Positions 1 through 10,053 of a DNA stretch of 64,000 nucleotides are shown here, piece after piece; positions within the stretch are counted from its first letter, which is position 1; every line of letters starts with the position of its first letter. The stretch is from NCBI GenBank assembly GCA_034401135.1, contig JAWZSP010000001.1, positions 6,324,001-6,388,000 on the forward strand, in the 5' to 3' direction. Both the position numbers and the translations under genes were made by a program. The notes beneath the pieces are model-generated. The model made no database searches, was not told the origin of the DNA, and saw only the letters and a program-made list of their open reading frames with translations. Source of the DNA: Volutella citrinella (Eukaryota; Ascomycota; Sordariomycetes; Hypocreales; Nectriaceae).

Positions 1-591
1 GACAGACCGACTCGGGCTGGGGGTATCTGTTTCGGAGGCCCGAGGAGGATTCTTCTTCGGCGTGGGAAGCGCCGCAGCTGCAAACCGAGGACACCTTGCT
101 GAGCGACTCAACGCTGCAGCTGCAGGCGGTGGAGTCGTCGCCGTTGGATACCGACGTTGCGCTCGACATGGACGAGTGGACGCTGGCGTCGTCTGTGTCG
201 GAGCCGTAGCTGGTGTCGGTCGTGGGCACCTCGAACTTGCCGCCGCGGATGGGGGGCAGTCGGTTGGTCCAGGTTCCCTTCTTCTTGCCGATGCGGTGGT
301 ACTTCATGGTGCGAATCGTCTCGGCCGAGTGGTAGCTGTATACGACGTTGGCATGTCAGCAAAGAATACGAATATCAGGGCGGGGTGGCCAAGCACGGAT
401 TTGCAAACGTACGCCAAGATCTCGTCGGTAGCATCTCTGCCAACCATGTGCATGATGGCCAATCTGCCTCCGGGGTGCTTGTTCATCCAGCTGTCGAGGC
501 GCAGGACATAGTCCTCGTAGATGACAATAGTCTGGCCCTGGGCAATGAGCCCGTCGACCTCACAGGGCGTGAGGATGCGTTCGTTGGCCAT
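1..591 (-). CDS. Sphingolipid delta-8 desaturase, cytochrome b5 N-terminus (partial)
   Basis: The 5' end of a membrane fatty-acid desaturase of the cytochrome-b5-fusion type, which in fungi introduces the delta-8 double bond into the sphingoid base of glucosylceramides in the ER. Exon 1 runs 591 to 413 and exon 2 from 335 past the left edge; the intron (412-336) has a GTACGT donor and an ACAG acceptor. The ATG at 591 opens MANERILTPCEV. The heme motif HPGG is at residues 39-42 and the second heme His in the A-Y-H-S sequence near residue 62, which is formed across the splice. Exon 2 continues with YHRIGKKKGTWTNRLPP and then a Ser/Asp-rich linker, as in this family before the desaturase domain. 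The His-box desaturase domain lies outside the window. The family call rests on the b5 part and linker only, so another b5-fusion desaturase remains possible. Confidence 0.8.
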
Positions 592-1099
592 GGTCGAAAG
601 CAAGATGCGACTATTAGGAAGCAGGTGTTGCTGGGTCCGATCCAATGTGCAAGCGAGCGAGTGTGCGAGAATATATGCGAACCTCGGAGACGCAAACAAG
701 GCAAACGAGAGACGAGCGGCGCAAGACGGGATCCGGGGAAGAGGGAGAAGGCCAACGGGGAGCGGGCGACAACGAAAAAGGCCGACGTATCATACACCAC
801 GCGGTTGGCGTCGACGGGGGATGATTTCCTTTATGAACCACATTTTTTATTGCATAGTGCGTCTCCTGAACGAGCAGACGATCCCCAACGGGACGGGAGC
901 AGAAGGAGCAGCTGCCAGCAGCCGGCGACGAGGCACGACGGACGCACCCCGTCACGAAACTAGGGCCTGGGCGTCGTGGCAATCCACGCCATCCCGGGCG
1001 AGCTACGCCGACGGCTGGCCGTGGAGCTATTAGTCCCGGCGCTGTTGGTGCGCCGCGCAGCTGGTTGCTGCTCTGCCCTGCGTTGCGTCGCGGCAGGCT

Positions 1100-1153
1100 T
1101 GTGGCAGGTTTGGCAGGCTTCTGGCTTGGCTTGGCTTGGCCTGGGCTTGGCCC
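1100..1153. repeat. TTGGC-type short tandem repeat
   Basis: A degenerate array of GGCTT/TTGGC units upstream of the desaturase start. It includes three consecutive near-perfect units (cttggcttggcttggc) and flanking variants. It is noncoding in any convincing frame. Confidence 0.6.
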
Positions 1154-3051
1154 GTATGGAGAAGGACGATGGATTGGGGGGGGAACGAAGGCGAGAAGGA
1201 GGGCGTGACAGTGCCCGTCCCAATTTCCACCAGCGGCGAGGACTTGGCTGTTGAGACCACCCCCCTCCCCCTCATCTGCTGTTTGAGGAAGGAGGAGATC
1301 TTTGTCGTGAATCAAGGCAGAGCAGAGAAATATGGAGTAACCAGTTGCGAGGCTAGCTGCTCCAGGTCTGGTCTGCGTCTGTCTGTGGCGGAGCAGCGCA
1401 GCCGGGCCCCATGTCCTGGCTGTCCCCAGACGCAACAGCGACAAGAGACGACCCAACGAACCAAGCGCCGTCCGTCGGTGTGCGGGGCGCGAGGCCGCGT
1501 CCCAAATCGTCTGGCTCGGTCGAGGACAAGCGGCGTGATAGGCGGCGTTTGGGGAGGACAGGTGGGGGGGGAGGGCAGGACCCTGAAGAGTCAAGATTGG
1601 GCCGTGCAGGATGGGAACGAGAGTGGATGTTGGGATGGTGGAAGGTGGAAGGTGGATGCGCGGATGGGTGGTGGGCAACGGGGGGATGGAAGAGGGCCCC
1701 GACGGAGACTATTCGACCAAGCGCGCCGCACATGGCACCAGCTCAGCCTGGCTTCAGGGCCCCAGGCACCGCTAGTCGTGGGCTTGCGCAACGCCCCTGT
1801 GCGTGCTGGCCCTGAACGCCCACTGGGAAAAGGCAGCTGGCATGCGGCGGGATGGGATGCGAGACGCCCAATCGGAACTCCGTTCTGGACCGTTCTAGCG
1901 CCGTGTGCGCGCCTGTGTCTCGCACTCGTACCGCACTGGCACAGCGCACCGCACCGGATCGTACCGTTGTCGCATCGCATCGCACCGCATGGCTCAGACA
2001 AAAGACACGTAATGTGCGTAATGTAGCCCGTAATATGCTACAATTTGCGAATTTGCGAGCCGTCTCCCGCGCAATTACGACGCAATCAATACGACGGATT
2101 TGATCCGTACGGAGTACAAACGAACAAAATGTACGCGTGTCAGGACTCTCTCGCTCTCTGTGGGGGCGCCCGCCCGACCGATACTCTGGAGCCCAGCCGG
2201 GCGGTGCTCCTGCCGGAACTGGCCCCCTCCAAGCTTATTTTTTTTTAGGGGTCTTGGTCGTCCCGTCTGCATCCAGCAGGTGCTGCTGCACCGCACAGCA
2301 CAGTACGAGCTCGGCACCAAATATTCGGGAAATGCGTCGTGTCCTGTCGGAGATCGCTTCGGCTATCCGACTCGGGGGTCTGTAATTAGGCTGTTTCGCA
2401 TCCCACCTCTCTGTCTGCCTCTTGCTTGCGGCCCAGCGCGCCGCATCCCGTGCCATTGATTCTTCTCACCAGGACGCCGCTCACGTCTGCTGGCTTGTCA
2501 AACGTCGACGTCTGGTCGCCGACCACGGGCGCAATGTCCTCTGGGGATGAATTGGCCCCGGATGGCGTCCACTCAGCCCGTCGTCCACTCTCGTTGATGC
2601 ATGTATACGCGTACGCCCCAAAATAATACGAAAATTACCACAAACAGCCCCCCTTCCGCCGTCCCCCCGTAAATTGTTATACGCACAGCACACAGTATCC
2701 GCAGGCGCACGGGTCCCGCTAGTACGTGCGCGACTTGTTTTGTCGCGCCATCCCCAGGCGCTAAGAGGCCTCTAGAGCCCCAGGGCTCCAGGGCTCGCTC
2801 CTTTTTTCTGGGCCCGCGGATAGCCAAGCGCAAAAGAGACCAGATACTCGTAATGTACAGACAAGGACACGGCAGGACAGAACAGGACTCGCGGCCCAGG
2901 GCTGGTGATAGAATCCGGCACTTTTTCGCAAACGTACCACTGACCACACCGTATCTCTGGTTTGGCCCAACGAGGCGGGCGGTTACTTGGCTTCTGGCGC
3001 GGTTTCGAAGCTGTCACAGCCCATCTATCGAACGCTGTCACGGAGAAATCC

Positions 3052-3106
3052 GCTCTCTCTCTTCTCTTCTCTCCTCTCTTTTTGTCTCCCTTCCCTGCCT
3101 TGTCTA
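3052..3106 (+). promoter_or_regulatory. CT-rich tract, possible core promoter
   Basis: An almost pure C/T stretch of about 55 nt ending in a TGTCTAG sequence. Blocks like this on the sense strand often mark transcription start regions, or the polypyrimidine part of 5'-UTR introns, in filamentous fungi. No coding gene follows on the plus strand before 4.3 kb, so its role is uncertain. It could drive a noncoding transcript. Confidence 0.25.
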
Positions 3107-4358
3107 GTCCTAGACCCCGTATGCCGCGTCCATCAGCCGTATCCATCTCCGTCCCAATCCAGTCCCGTGCCAGGTCCAGCCAGTCCCGTCGCTGCGTGTT
3201 GCGAGCTACGGAACTGCTACTCTCCCTCCAGGTCTAATAAATAGTCTAGTCCCATGCCGGCCGGAGACAGATTGGATCCAACCGGCCCCCCTGGTCGCCA
3301 GCCACACTCAATCTAGGAGCTGCACCGCGCCGTGGGAGCGAATACTACGGCTAGGCAATGAATAGGTTGTAGTATTGCACCAACGGACTCAAGCAAGGTG
3401 CACATGCTCAGCACTCGTGCTTCCCAGCCTGTGGCACACCACCCGTTGCCTGTCTTAGCGACCAATGAGACCCTGTGTTCCTCCCCGTTCTCGGGGCCAC
3501 GATTCATGTCGCTCGCTTGGTCGCTGAACACAAACACACGCTCAATTCCCTGTTTTTTTCCCCTTCTCGACGAAAACCTGCTCGCAAACGTAATCGCAAC
3601 GACTGCGCCCTTCCCGTACCTCGGTTTCCTTCTCGTTTAGAGCCTTGCCACGCGGCGCCCTTTTGATCGCCGACCCCTTTCCAATCTCCAATATTCCCCG
3701 CTCCGGCCACCACCTGAGGGTTTACGCTGCGCCCACTGTGGATCTTGCACGCCCCGCCTCCCCTCCCCCTGGCAAGTCACTGTGCCCTTTTTTTCGTAAT
3801 TTTTCGCATTTCGCTTTGGGGAATGCGAAGCAGCTTATCTCTGGTTTGCTGCGCCCCAGACCCAGGCCCCAGACCCAGGAACAAGCAAGTCGCCGTCGCG
3901 CTCCAGGGCAAGTCTTGCGCGCAGAACATGGCGTGTTTCCATTCCGAGAAATCGTATGAGGCTGTTGTTTCGGGTGCATGGAGCAGCTGGGCCCATCCAT
4001 TGCGCGCATGCGATTTGCTGTCTTGATCTCCGTCAATGTGGGCTGTACGGGGTGCATCTCGACCTAGCGCCCCGCCAATCAAGTTGCACGTGTGACATCG
4101 TCAGCACTCTATCTACCCTGAAGCTACAAATTTGCAGTGATGGAAATCAGATGGGTTGCAATGGCTCAAGATGAAGGGAATAAACCTTGCACAATAAGAC
4201 TCATTGTAATACTCGATGACGGTATTCATTTCTGGCGCCTCTTGGTTTAGAAGCGAATGGTTGTCCAGACGATGTGCCGTTGTCTCGTAGCAATCCCGCA
4301 CATTCGGTATTCATGCTCTCCCCTGCTAGGCACATGCTTCACTTCTCGTCACACACAG

Positions 4359-6893
4359 TCATTTCATGTCACTTATGTCCAGCCATGTTTCCGCACTATC
4401 GTCCACAATCAGCTGCATTCTTGTCTGCATTCCTCTATAAATATACACGTACTTTGTCAAGCCAGAGTCGCTGCCAGATTCGTTCAAAAAGTCGAGCACC
4501 CACAGCCCGGACAGAATCCCGGTACTCGAGAGCGCTTGGTGATTTGGATGGTTGGGAGAGCTCGTCGGCAGCGTAGACGAAGCGTCAGTTGCATGCCGTG
4601 GCCGCTCGTCGTCCGCCATGGCCTCCTCGACCTTGGACTTGGCCGTGTCAAACAGGCGAAACACGGCGTCTGCCGAAATGTACGCCTTCCGCAGCTCGTC
4701 TACCGCGAGCATGCAAATGGCCAAGTTGTGCTTGCCCGCCTCGCGTTGCGCGGACCGGGGCATGGTGAGCTGCAGCAGGTGAATCTGCATGATGGGCACG
4801 AGTGACACCACCCTAGGACCGTAAGCAACGCTGATCTGAGACTGAAGGGGCTGGACCGTTGCACGTACACAAGTGTCTGGGCGAGACCGAGCAATTCTTC
4901 GGCCAGTAACGAGTTCACCACACCGGCTGCCTCTGAGGCGGCGCTTCGAGCTCGCTGCATCGCCAACGATTTTAGCGTAGAAGCGTCCGTTGCAACGATA
5001 TCTGCTTGGCGACTTGGATGGATGTACGGTCGATACAGAGCGATTAGCGTAGTCCTGTGACGGCTATGAGTTCAATGCTACCCAAGGAGCTCCTCGCGAC
5101 ACACTGACAGAACATAGAGATTGCACTGGTAGATGTGGGATGCCACGACCTTTGTCCGGTTCCTACCCGCCGGAACCACCAAGCAGGCCCGGACTGCGGC
5201 CTCTGTGCTGTCAAGGTCAGAGACGTCAGGTGTCTCCTGTCCAGACTTGTTATTCGTCGTCAGAATGGAGCCCAGCAGTCGTGACACGCCGACGAAACAC
5301 ATCCAAGCCCACGATAGTGTCTCGAAATCGTCGGGTAGATACTCTCTGCTCGTGCCACGAATATCTTTTGTCGAAAAGGCGACACTAGTGTCACTGTGAC
5401 TGGGCATCTCCGTGTCAAACTCGTCGACTGAGATGCGTATTGGCCGGCCCAAGCCCATCGAGAGCCACACCTCGCGAGCGTAGACGGACCACCAGATCCG
5501 GCACCATAGACGCTGCGTGTCGCTTGTAATCGGAGACGATAGCCTGTGGAGGCCAACTGTGTGTGAGAGGCTGATGGCGATGCCGTTCCAGTGCCAGGGC
5601 CCGAAGCGGTCTTCTGTGTCGGCGTACCAGTGGCCTAGCAAGAAGGCACACTGTATTAGTGTGGTTTTGTCTCTTTCAAAGTCCATATCGAATAATATCT
5701 AGAGCCCACTTAGCACAAGAGCACTTAATTAAGCCTGCTAGCTTGCCTTTGCCCGATGATAAGAAGCGCGCTTCAGCATCAGTTTTGTGGATAGCTCGTC
5801 CGCGGATAGCAGGCTCTCTTCAATGAACTGCGTCGAGGTCAATAGATGCTGGGTCAGTGCACGGGCTTCTTACGCTTCCAGCTGTGACAAACATGGCCCA
5901 GAGCAGTAATATGCTGACCTGGCCCTTTGCGTATTTTGCTAGAAAGTCGCGAGGATCTAAGATTGGGGATATCGGATGCAGGAAAGAGAAATAAGCCTGG
6001 ATGAGTGCTCGCTGGGTGGCAACAGGCGGAAGGGAGAATATGCCCTTGATTCGGAGATAGTATATGTCTTCAGGCTCAAGAGCGTTGATTGAGGGCATGG
6101 GGACGTAGAAATGGCTTGACTGGGATGCACGGTTCGGTGCGCAAATGTCTAGGAGGAAGGATGCTGGGCCATGTTTGTCGCCTAAGCAGCAAGTTAGTAT
6201 GGCAAAGGAGCGTAGGGTCGATAACTGTCAGACAAGGCTTTGCGAACCTGAGTAGAATGGAACACCACCCTCCGCAACGTCGCTGTCCTCCAACGTCTTT
6301 GCGTAGGCCGATGTGCCCGGGGTGTCTGAGTTGGAGGAATATTGTGCCAACGGGATGGTGATGTTGCCTACGAGGTGACGGTTAGCTATGTATGTTGATG
6401 ACGAGACGTGCTGGTGTTATCAGACCTCTACGGCCAGAGGAGCTGGAGGCTGGTGGCTTTTCCGTCGCAACGCTCTCCCTGCCGTTCGTCGTTGGAGCGT
6501 AATCGTGGCTGGAAGTGAAACATAGAGACTTGGGTATCTCTGGAGTTGTCGAGGAGGCTCCATCCTCGACCTCACTCGGAACCGCTGTCTGTGGCGCCTC
6601 GTCAGGTAGGGCTGGTCGGGGCGGGCTTGTAGACGACGAGCCATCCCTGGTTGCACTCGGCAGCAGATCCGAGTTCCTATCATGGCATGTCAGACAAGTA
6701 AGTGAATGATAGGACCTCAAACCCACCGGCGTCGCTTGCGCTTGGCCTCCTCGCACACAACGCCGTTGCTGATGCAGTTTGCGCAGGGCGGCCCAGACAC
6801 GAGCAGCGAGCAGCGCACCTTGCGTCGCTGGCAGAGCTTGCACGCTGCAGAGGACCACTGCACAGGACCGCCGCGGGAGGTAGACGACAGCAT
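4359..6893 (-). CDS. Zn2Cys6 transcription factor with fungal_trans domain
   Basis: A nuclear binuclear-zinc-cluster regulator of 720 residues in eight exons: 6893-6727, 6676-6426, 6367-6248, 6181-5874, 5827-5747, 5698-5103, 5054-4869 and 4812-4359; total coding length divides by three. The six zinc ligands are C18, C21, C28, C37, C40 and C47, followed by a basic run (KRKRRR). The fungal_trans region begins near IFSLPPVATQRALIQAYF and contains the characteristic WHWNGIAISLSHTVGLHR segment. The layout resembles the cutinase/fatty-acid regulator group (CTF1/FarA-like), but the target genes are unknown. Intron 5 (5746-5699) starts with GC instead of GT (AAAG|GCAAGC) and is needed to join two conserved halves. 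The exact donor of the intron at 5102 is the least certain junction. The gene next to it towards 9 kb is a peroxisomal beta-oxidation-type enzyme, which would fit a lipid regulator but proves nothing. Confidence 0.85.
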
Positions 6894-7285
6894 TGTGCCT
6901 TGCCCGCTGTCACGGAGTGCCCGGTCTTTGGTTGACGTTGGGGCGCCGGGTTGTTAACAAGAAGTGGTCGTGGCGATGGAGACCCCACATAACGCCGAGG
7001 GGTTAAGTGGGGAGCCACAAAGTTGGCATTGGAGGCACCTGTCTCGAGCCTCAATGGATGGGTCGTGAGACTCAACGGTCCACATTGCACCTCTAGATGA
7101 AAACGTGAAAGCGAAGTCCCAACAGTTCCACGGCGCTAGGAGGGAGAGACCCCGGCCTTCAACATAATGGTAGTCTACATCATATAACAGGCCATGGCTC
7201 TGGACTCGAGGCATCTCTCAACCCTTGTGATTGCTGTCCTTCTTGAGTGTATGCTTTAAGGCTGCTAGTAAACAAAACTATCGCA
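6894..7285. promoter_or_regulatory. Divergent intergenic region
   Basis: 392 bp between the starts of the Zn2Cys6 regulator (minus) and the thioesterase-like gene (plus), so it must hold both promoters. No clear TATA box or further gene was seen. Confidence 0.5.
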
Positions 7286-8173
7286 ATGGATTCGACTACA
7301 GCCTCCTGGGCGCACTCAGCCATGGCATTCTTCTTCAGCCTCCGACATCTCTGGGCTGCCCTCGTGCTGCTAAACTTGAAGAGCCTGCCTGGCATGTGGA
7401 TGGTCAGTCTTTGTTTCCAAAAACCTGCGAGATTGGCCTTACTAATGGATAGAAAGGCTCGCTTCCTGACCATATTTGTCCGGCGACTCACCAACACGGC
7501 CCCGCGGAAGGATCTGTCGCCCCGGTGCCTGTTCCTCCCCGCCATCAACTCGACGCGCTCCCCTGCGCTCGAGTGCGACTACAACATGCACAAGTCCAAC
7601 TCGACCTACTTCACCGACATGGACATGTCGCGCGGCAACTTCAGCCTCGTGCTCTTTGGCGAGCCCTTCCACCCGGTCCCCGGCCCCAAGCACTTCACCA
7701 TGATCCTCAGCGCCGCGTCTTGCACGTGGCGCAAGGAGATCAAGCCGTACCAGCCGTACGAGCTCTGGACGCGCATCCTCTCGTGGGACGACAAGTGGCT
7801 GTACGTCGTGACGCACTTTGTCGCTGCGCGCCAGTTCCGTCCGACCGAGTATGTGCTGCGGCCTAAGAAGAAAGCGGGTGGAGTCTCCAACGGTCGCCGT
7901 GTGGAAGACGAGGCCCACGACCCCCTGAAGTCGGTATTTGCATCTTCGGTCGGCAGATATGTCTTTAAGAACAACCGAAAGACGATCCCACCGCGGGAGG
8001 CGCTCACGATGGTGCGACTGCTGGATCCCAACGACGAGCGGGGGATGGCCTTGGCCGAGGAGCGGCGGCTTAGGGCGCTTCCCGTCGCGAGGATGGAGGC
8101 CGGCTGGGATGCGGTGCATGCCTCATTTGAACCAATATCGGCTGCTTTGGATCACTACGGGGTGGTGTACTGA
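7286..8173 (+). CDS. Thioesterase-like (THEM6/4HBT-type) protein
   Basis: A hot-dog-fold acyl-thioesterase-like protein, related to animal THEM6 and to the fungal AtnL-type group. Such proteins carry an N-terminal hydrophobic segment followed by the CDYNMHKSNSTYFTDMD-type signature, seen here about 45 residues into exon 2. The start at 7286 (cgcaATGG) is preferred; an in-frame upstream start is also open. A 54-nt segment (7403-7456) has a GTCAGT donor, a perfect TTACTAAT branch site and an AAAG acceptor and is probably an intron. Because 54 is a multiple of three the frame stays open if it is retained, giving 295 rather than 277 residues from this start. The substrate is unknown. Arg/Lys- and Pro-rich C-terminal half. 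Confidence 0.75.
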   Translation: MDSTTASWAHSAMAFFFSLRHLWAALVLLNLKSLPGMWMVSLCFQKPARLALLMDRKARFLTIFVRRLTNTAPRKDLSPRCLFLPAINSTRSPALECDYNMHKSNSTYFTDMDMSRGNFSLVLFGEPFHPVPGPKHFTMILSAASCTWRKEIKPYQPYELWTRILSWDDKWLYVVTHFVAARQFRPTEYVLRPKKKAGGVSNGRRVEDEAHDPLKSVFASSVGRYVFKNNRKTIPPREALTMVRLLDPNDERGMALAEERRLRALPVARMEAGWDAVHASFEPISAALDHYGVVY

Positions 8174-8495
8174 TGCCCAGCCGTGATGAACTTGAGAGTG
8201 TATTGGGAGGCTGAACTGCTTTGTCGTATAGATTAGATGACATTAGACTCGGTATACAGGGCTAGACAAGACGGATTGGACAAGATGACAGGTATTAAAA
8301 TAGAAATAGAAGGATATAGAAAATGCACGAACATTTACTCTTATAAACACGTGTTATAGTCAGCCAGGAACTGATACAAGGTGATACCAAATATGAGATG
8401 GATCACGAAAATGACGTGAAGATTCACGGAGAAATGGATAAAATCTTTATCTATCTTGGTCTGATGCCCTACTGCTGTACCTATTGCTGACTCAA
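8174..8495. other. Convergent intergenic region
   Basis: 322 bp between two convergent 3' ends. It is AT-rich after 8220 (attaaaatagaaatagaagg near 8294). It probably contains both polyadenylation regions; nothing else is seen. Confidence 0.5.
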
Positions 8496-9480
8496 TCACA
8501 GGTGAGACTTTGGTGCAACTGCAGCCACGCTGGCATCCCACCACGGCCAAAACGGAAACGTGTTCGCGTCAATTGCCCCCGTGAACTTGGGGCTTCTCTT
8601 CTGCATAAAGCTCTGCACGCCCTCCATATTATCCGGACCGCCGACTGCGGCCAAAAAGGCCTTGGACTCGAGAAGATGCGTTTCCTCGGGCGTCGACGGG
8701 CAGTACAACATCATATCACGCATCAACTTGGTGCTCGTGACAGACGTGTTCTCCGCAATGTCCGTAGCCAGCTGGACGGCATATTCTACAGTTTCCTGTG
8801 GCGTGGGCAGCAGCTTGGAGAAGAGGCCTGCCACCAAGGCGTCCGCCGCCAGCACAGTCGCCCCTGTCGTCGTGAGGTGCATCGCGTTGGACAGCCCGAC
8901 GAGGCGGGGCAAGAAGAAGGCGCTGCATGACTCGAGGGTGAGTCCTCGGCGGGCAAAGGGGATGCCCACCTTGGCCCCCTCCCAGGCGACGCGAATGGTG
9001 GCTGGCAAGGTCAGAGTCAAGCCGGCGCCGGCAGCTGGGCCGTTGATGGCTACAATAGTGGGCTTGGCGCATCGAGAGATTGCAAGGGCAACGCGGCCGC
9101 CCCTTTGATCAGTTAGTAGTATACTATAACTGAGAGCTTGAGTGCGGAACTGACTGATCGCGAAAGGCTTGAACCGATTCTTCGCTCTTCTTATGGGCCA
9201 GCAACCCAGCGAAGCCAACAGAGAGATCGGCACCAGCGCAAAAAGCCTTGCCTGTCCCAGTGAGGACTACGGCACGAACGCGATCATCCACGCTGATGAG
9301 GTTGAAGACGTTCTCGAGCTCCGTCAGGACATTTTCCGTGATTGCGTTGAACTTTTTAGGGCGGTTGAATGCCACGACGAGGACCTTGGTAGCGACGGGG
9401 GCTGATGCGGGAACGTGTGTGACGGAAATGTCTTTGAGAGGTAAGGAAGCGTAGGATGATGGGAGAGAAGGGTTAGACAT
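8496..9480 (-). CDS. Enoyl-CoA hydratase/isomerase family protein, probably peroxisomal
   Basis: A crotonase-fold enzyme of 310 residues acting on unsaturated acyl-CoA in fatty-acid beta-oxidation. There are two exons (9480-9155 and 9102-8496) and a 52-nt intron with GTCAGT donor and TACTAAC branch site. The oxyanion-hole regions are visible as GTGKAFCAGADLS and INGPAAGAGL. The glutamate that marks the delta3-delta2-isomerase group follows in GLTLESCSAFFLPRLVG. The last three residues are SHL, a recognised variant of the C-terminal peroxisomal targeting signal. Start at 9480 (MSNPSLPSSY) is chosen because it lies at the beginning of the conserved region; an in-frame extension to 9579 looks like 5' UTR. 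Whether it is hydratase or isomerase cannot be settled by eye. Confidence 0.88.
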
Positions 9481-9561
9481 GGTGGATTTGGTGACGTGCG
9501 TAGTTTGGATGGGAATGGATGAGTTTGTTGGATGGTGAGCAGCAATGAGGAGAAGCTGACG

Positions 9562-9571
9562 GTATTTATGC
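9562..9571 (-). promoter_or_regulatory. TATA-like element upstream of the enoyl-CoA hydratase gene
   Basis: Reads cATAAATAcc on the minus strand, about 80 bp upstream of the ATG at 9480, an expected distance for a fungal core promoter. Confidence 0.35.
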
Positions 9572-9580
9572 CTTTGCACT

Positions 9581-10053
9581 TGGAGTCTAATCCGAACTAC
9601 CCTTGGAAGTAGATTCCCATCTACTGACTAGCTGTCATGTGTCTGCAAGCATGCCGAGATCCATGGGGCTGTCCGTTGGCTTCGGCTGTCTGGACCCACA
9701 AGATGCCGAGAGCTTCGCCTGGGCTCCGGCCCGCCCACCCCCCTCTCTGCGCTCATTTGACGATCCGAGGCATGGCATCGTCTTGAGAGAAAGAGCCGAA
9801 GGAAGCAGCCTCGTACAAGCTCGCTCTAAAGAGTCAGAGGACACGGAACGAGGGTCTAGATGCCAGTTTTGTAGTGTGATTCATGGATAGCAGTCGATGA
9901 TACACTGGTTGCCCTTGATGCTCGCTCATTCCATCACTATCCATCATGTCGAGGGTTATTGCCGTCAAACATTCTCCCAAGCACTGCTAGGACAGCTTTC
10001 CAAGTAGGAGACCCCTTTTGATACCGGCTCGTGTATATATCGCATGCAACCAT
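9581..10053. other. Intergenic region
   Basis: About 470 bp between the promoter of the enoyl-CoA hydratase gene and the 3' end of the DUF4470 gene. No gene is seen. Confidence 0.4.

Larger units (their letters stand above)
592..4358. other. Long intergenic region (3.8 kb)
   Basis: Lies between the start of the desaturase and the 3' end of the Zn2Cys6 gene. It is GC-rich and full of low-complexity and short-period repeats (TTGGC units near 1100-1153, GCATC/GCACC units near 1950-1990, pyrimidine tract 3052-3106). Open frames here, including one of 354 codons on the minus strand (614-1678), have Arg/Pro/Ser-rich translations with no domain and no splice-linked continuation. I see no gene that I can support. 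It probably holds a long promoter and 5' leader for the desaturase, and perhaps a plus-strand noncoding transcript. Confidence 0.5.

Noticed and set aside
614..1678. 354-codon minus-strand open frame
   Set aside because: Pro/Arg/Ser-rich translation, overlaps the start of the real desaturase in another frame, and shows no domain or conserved pattern.
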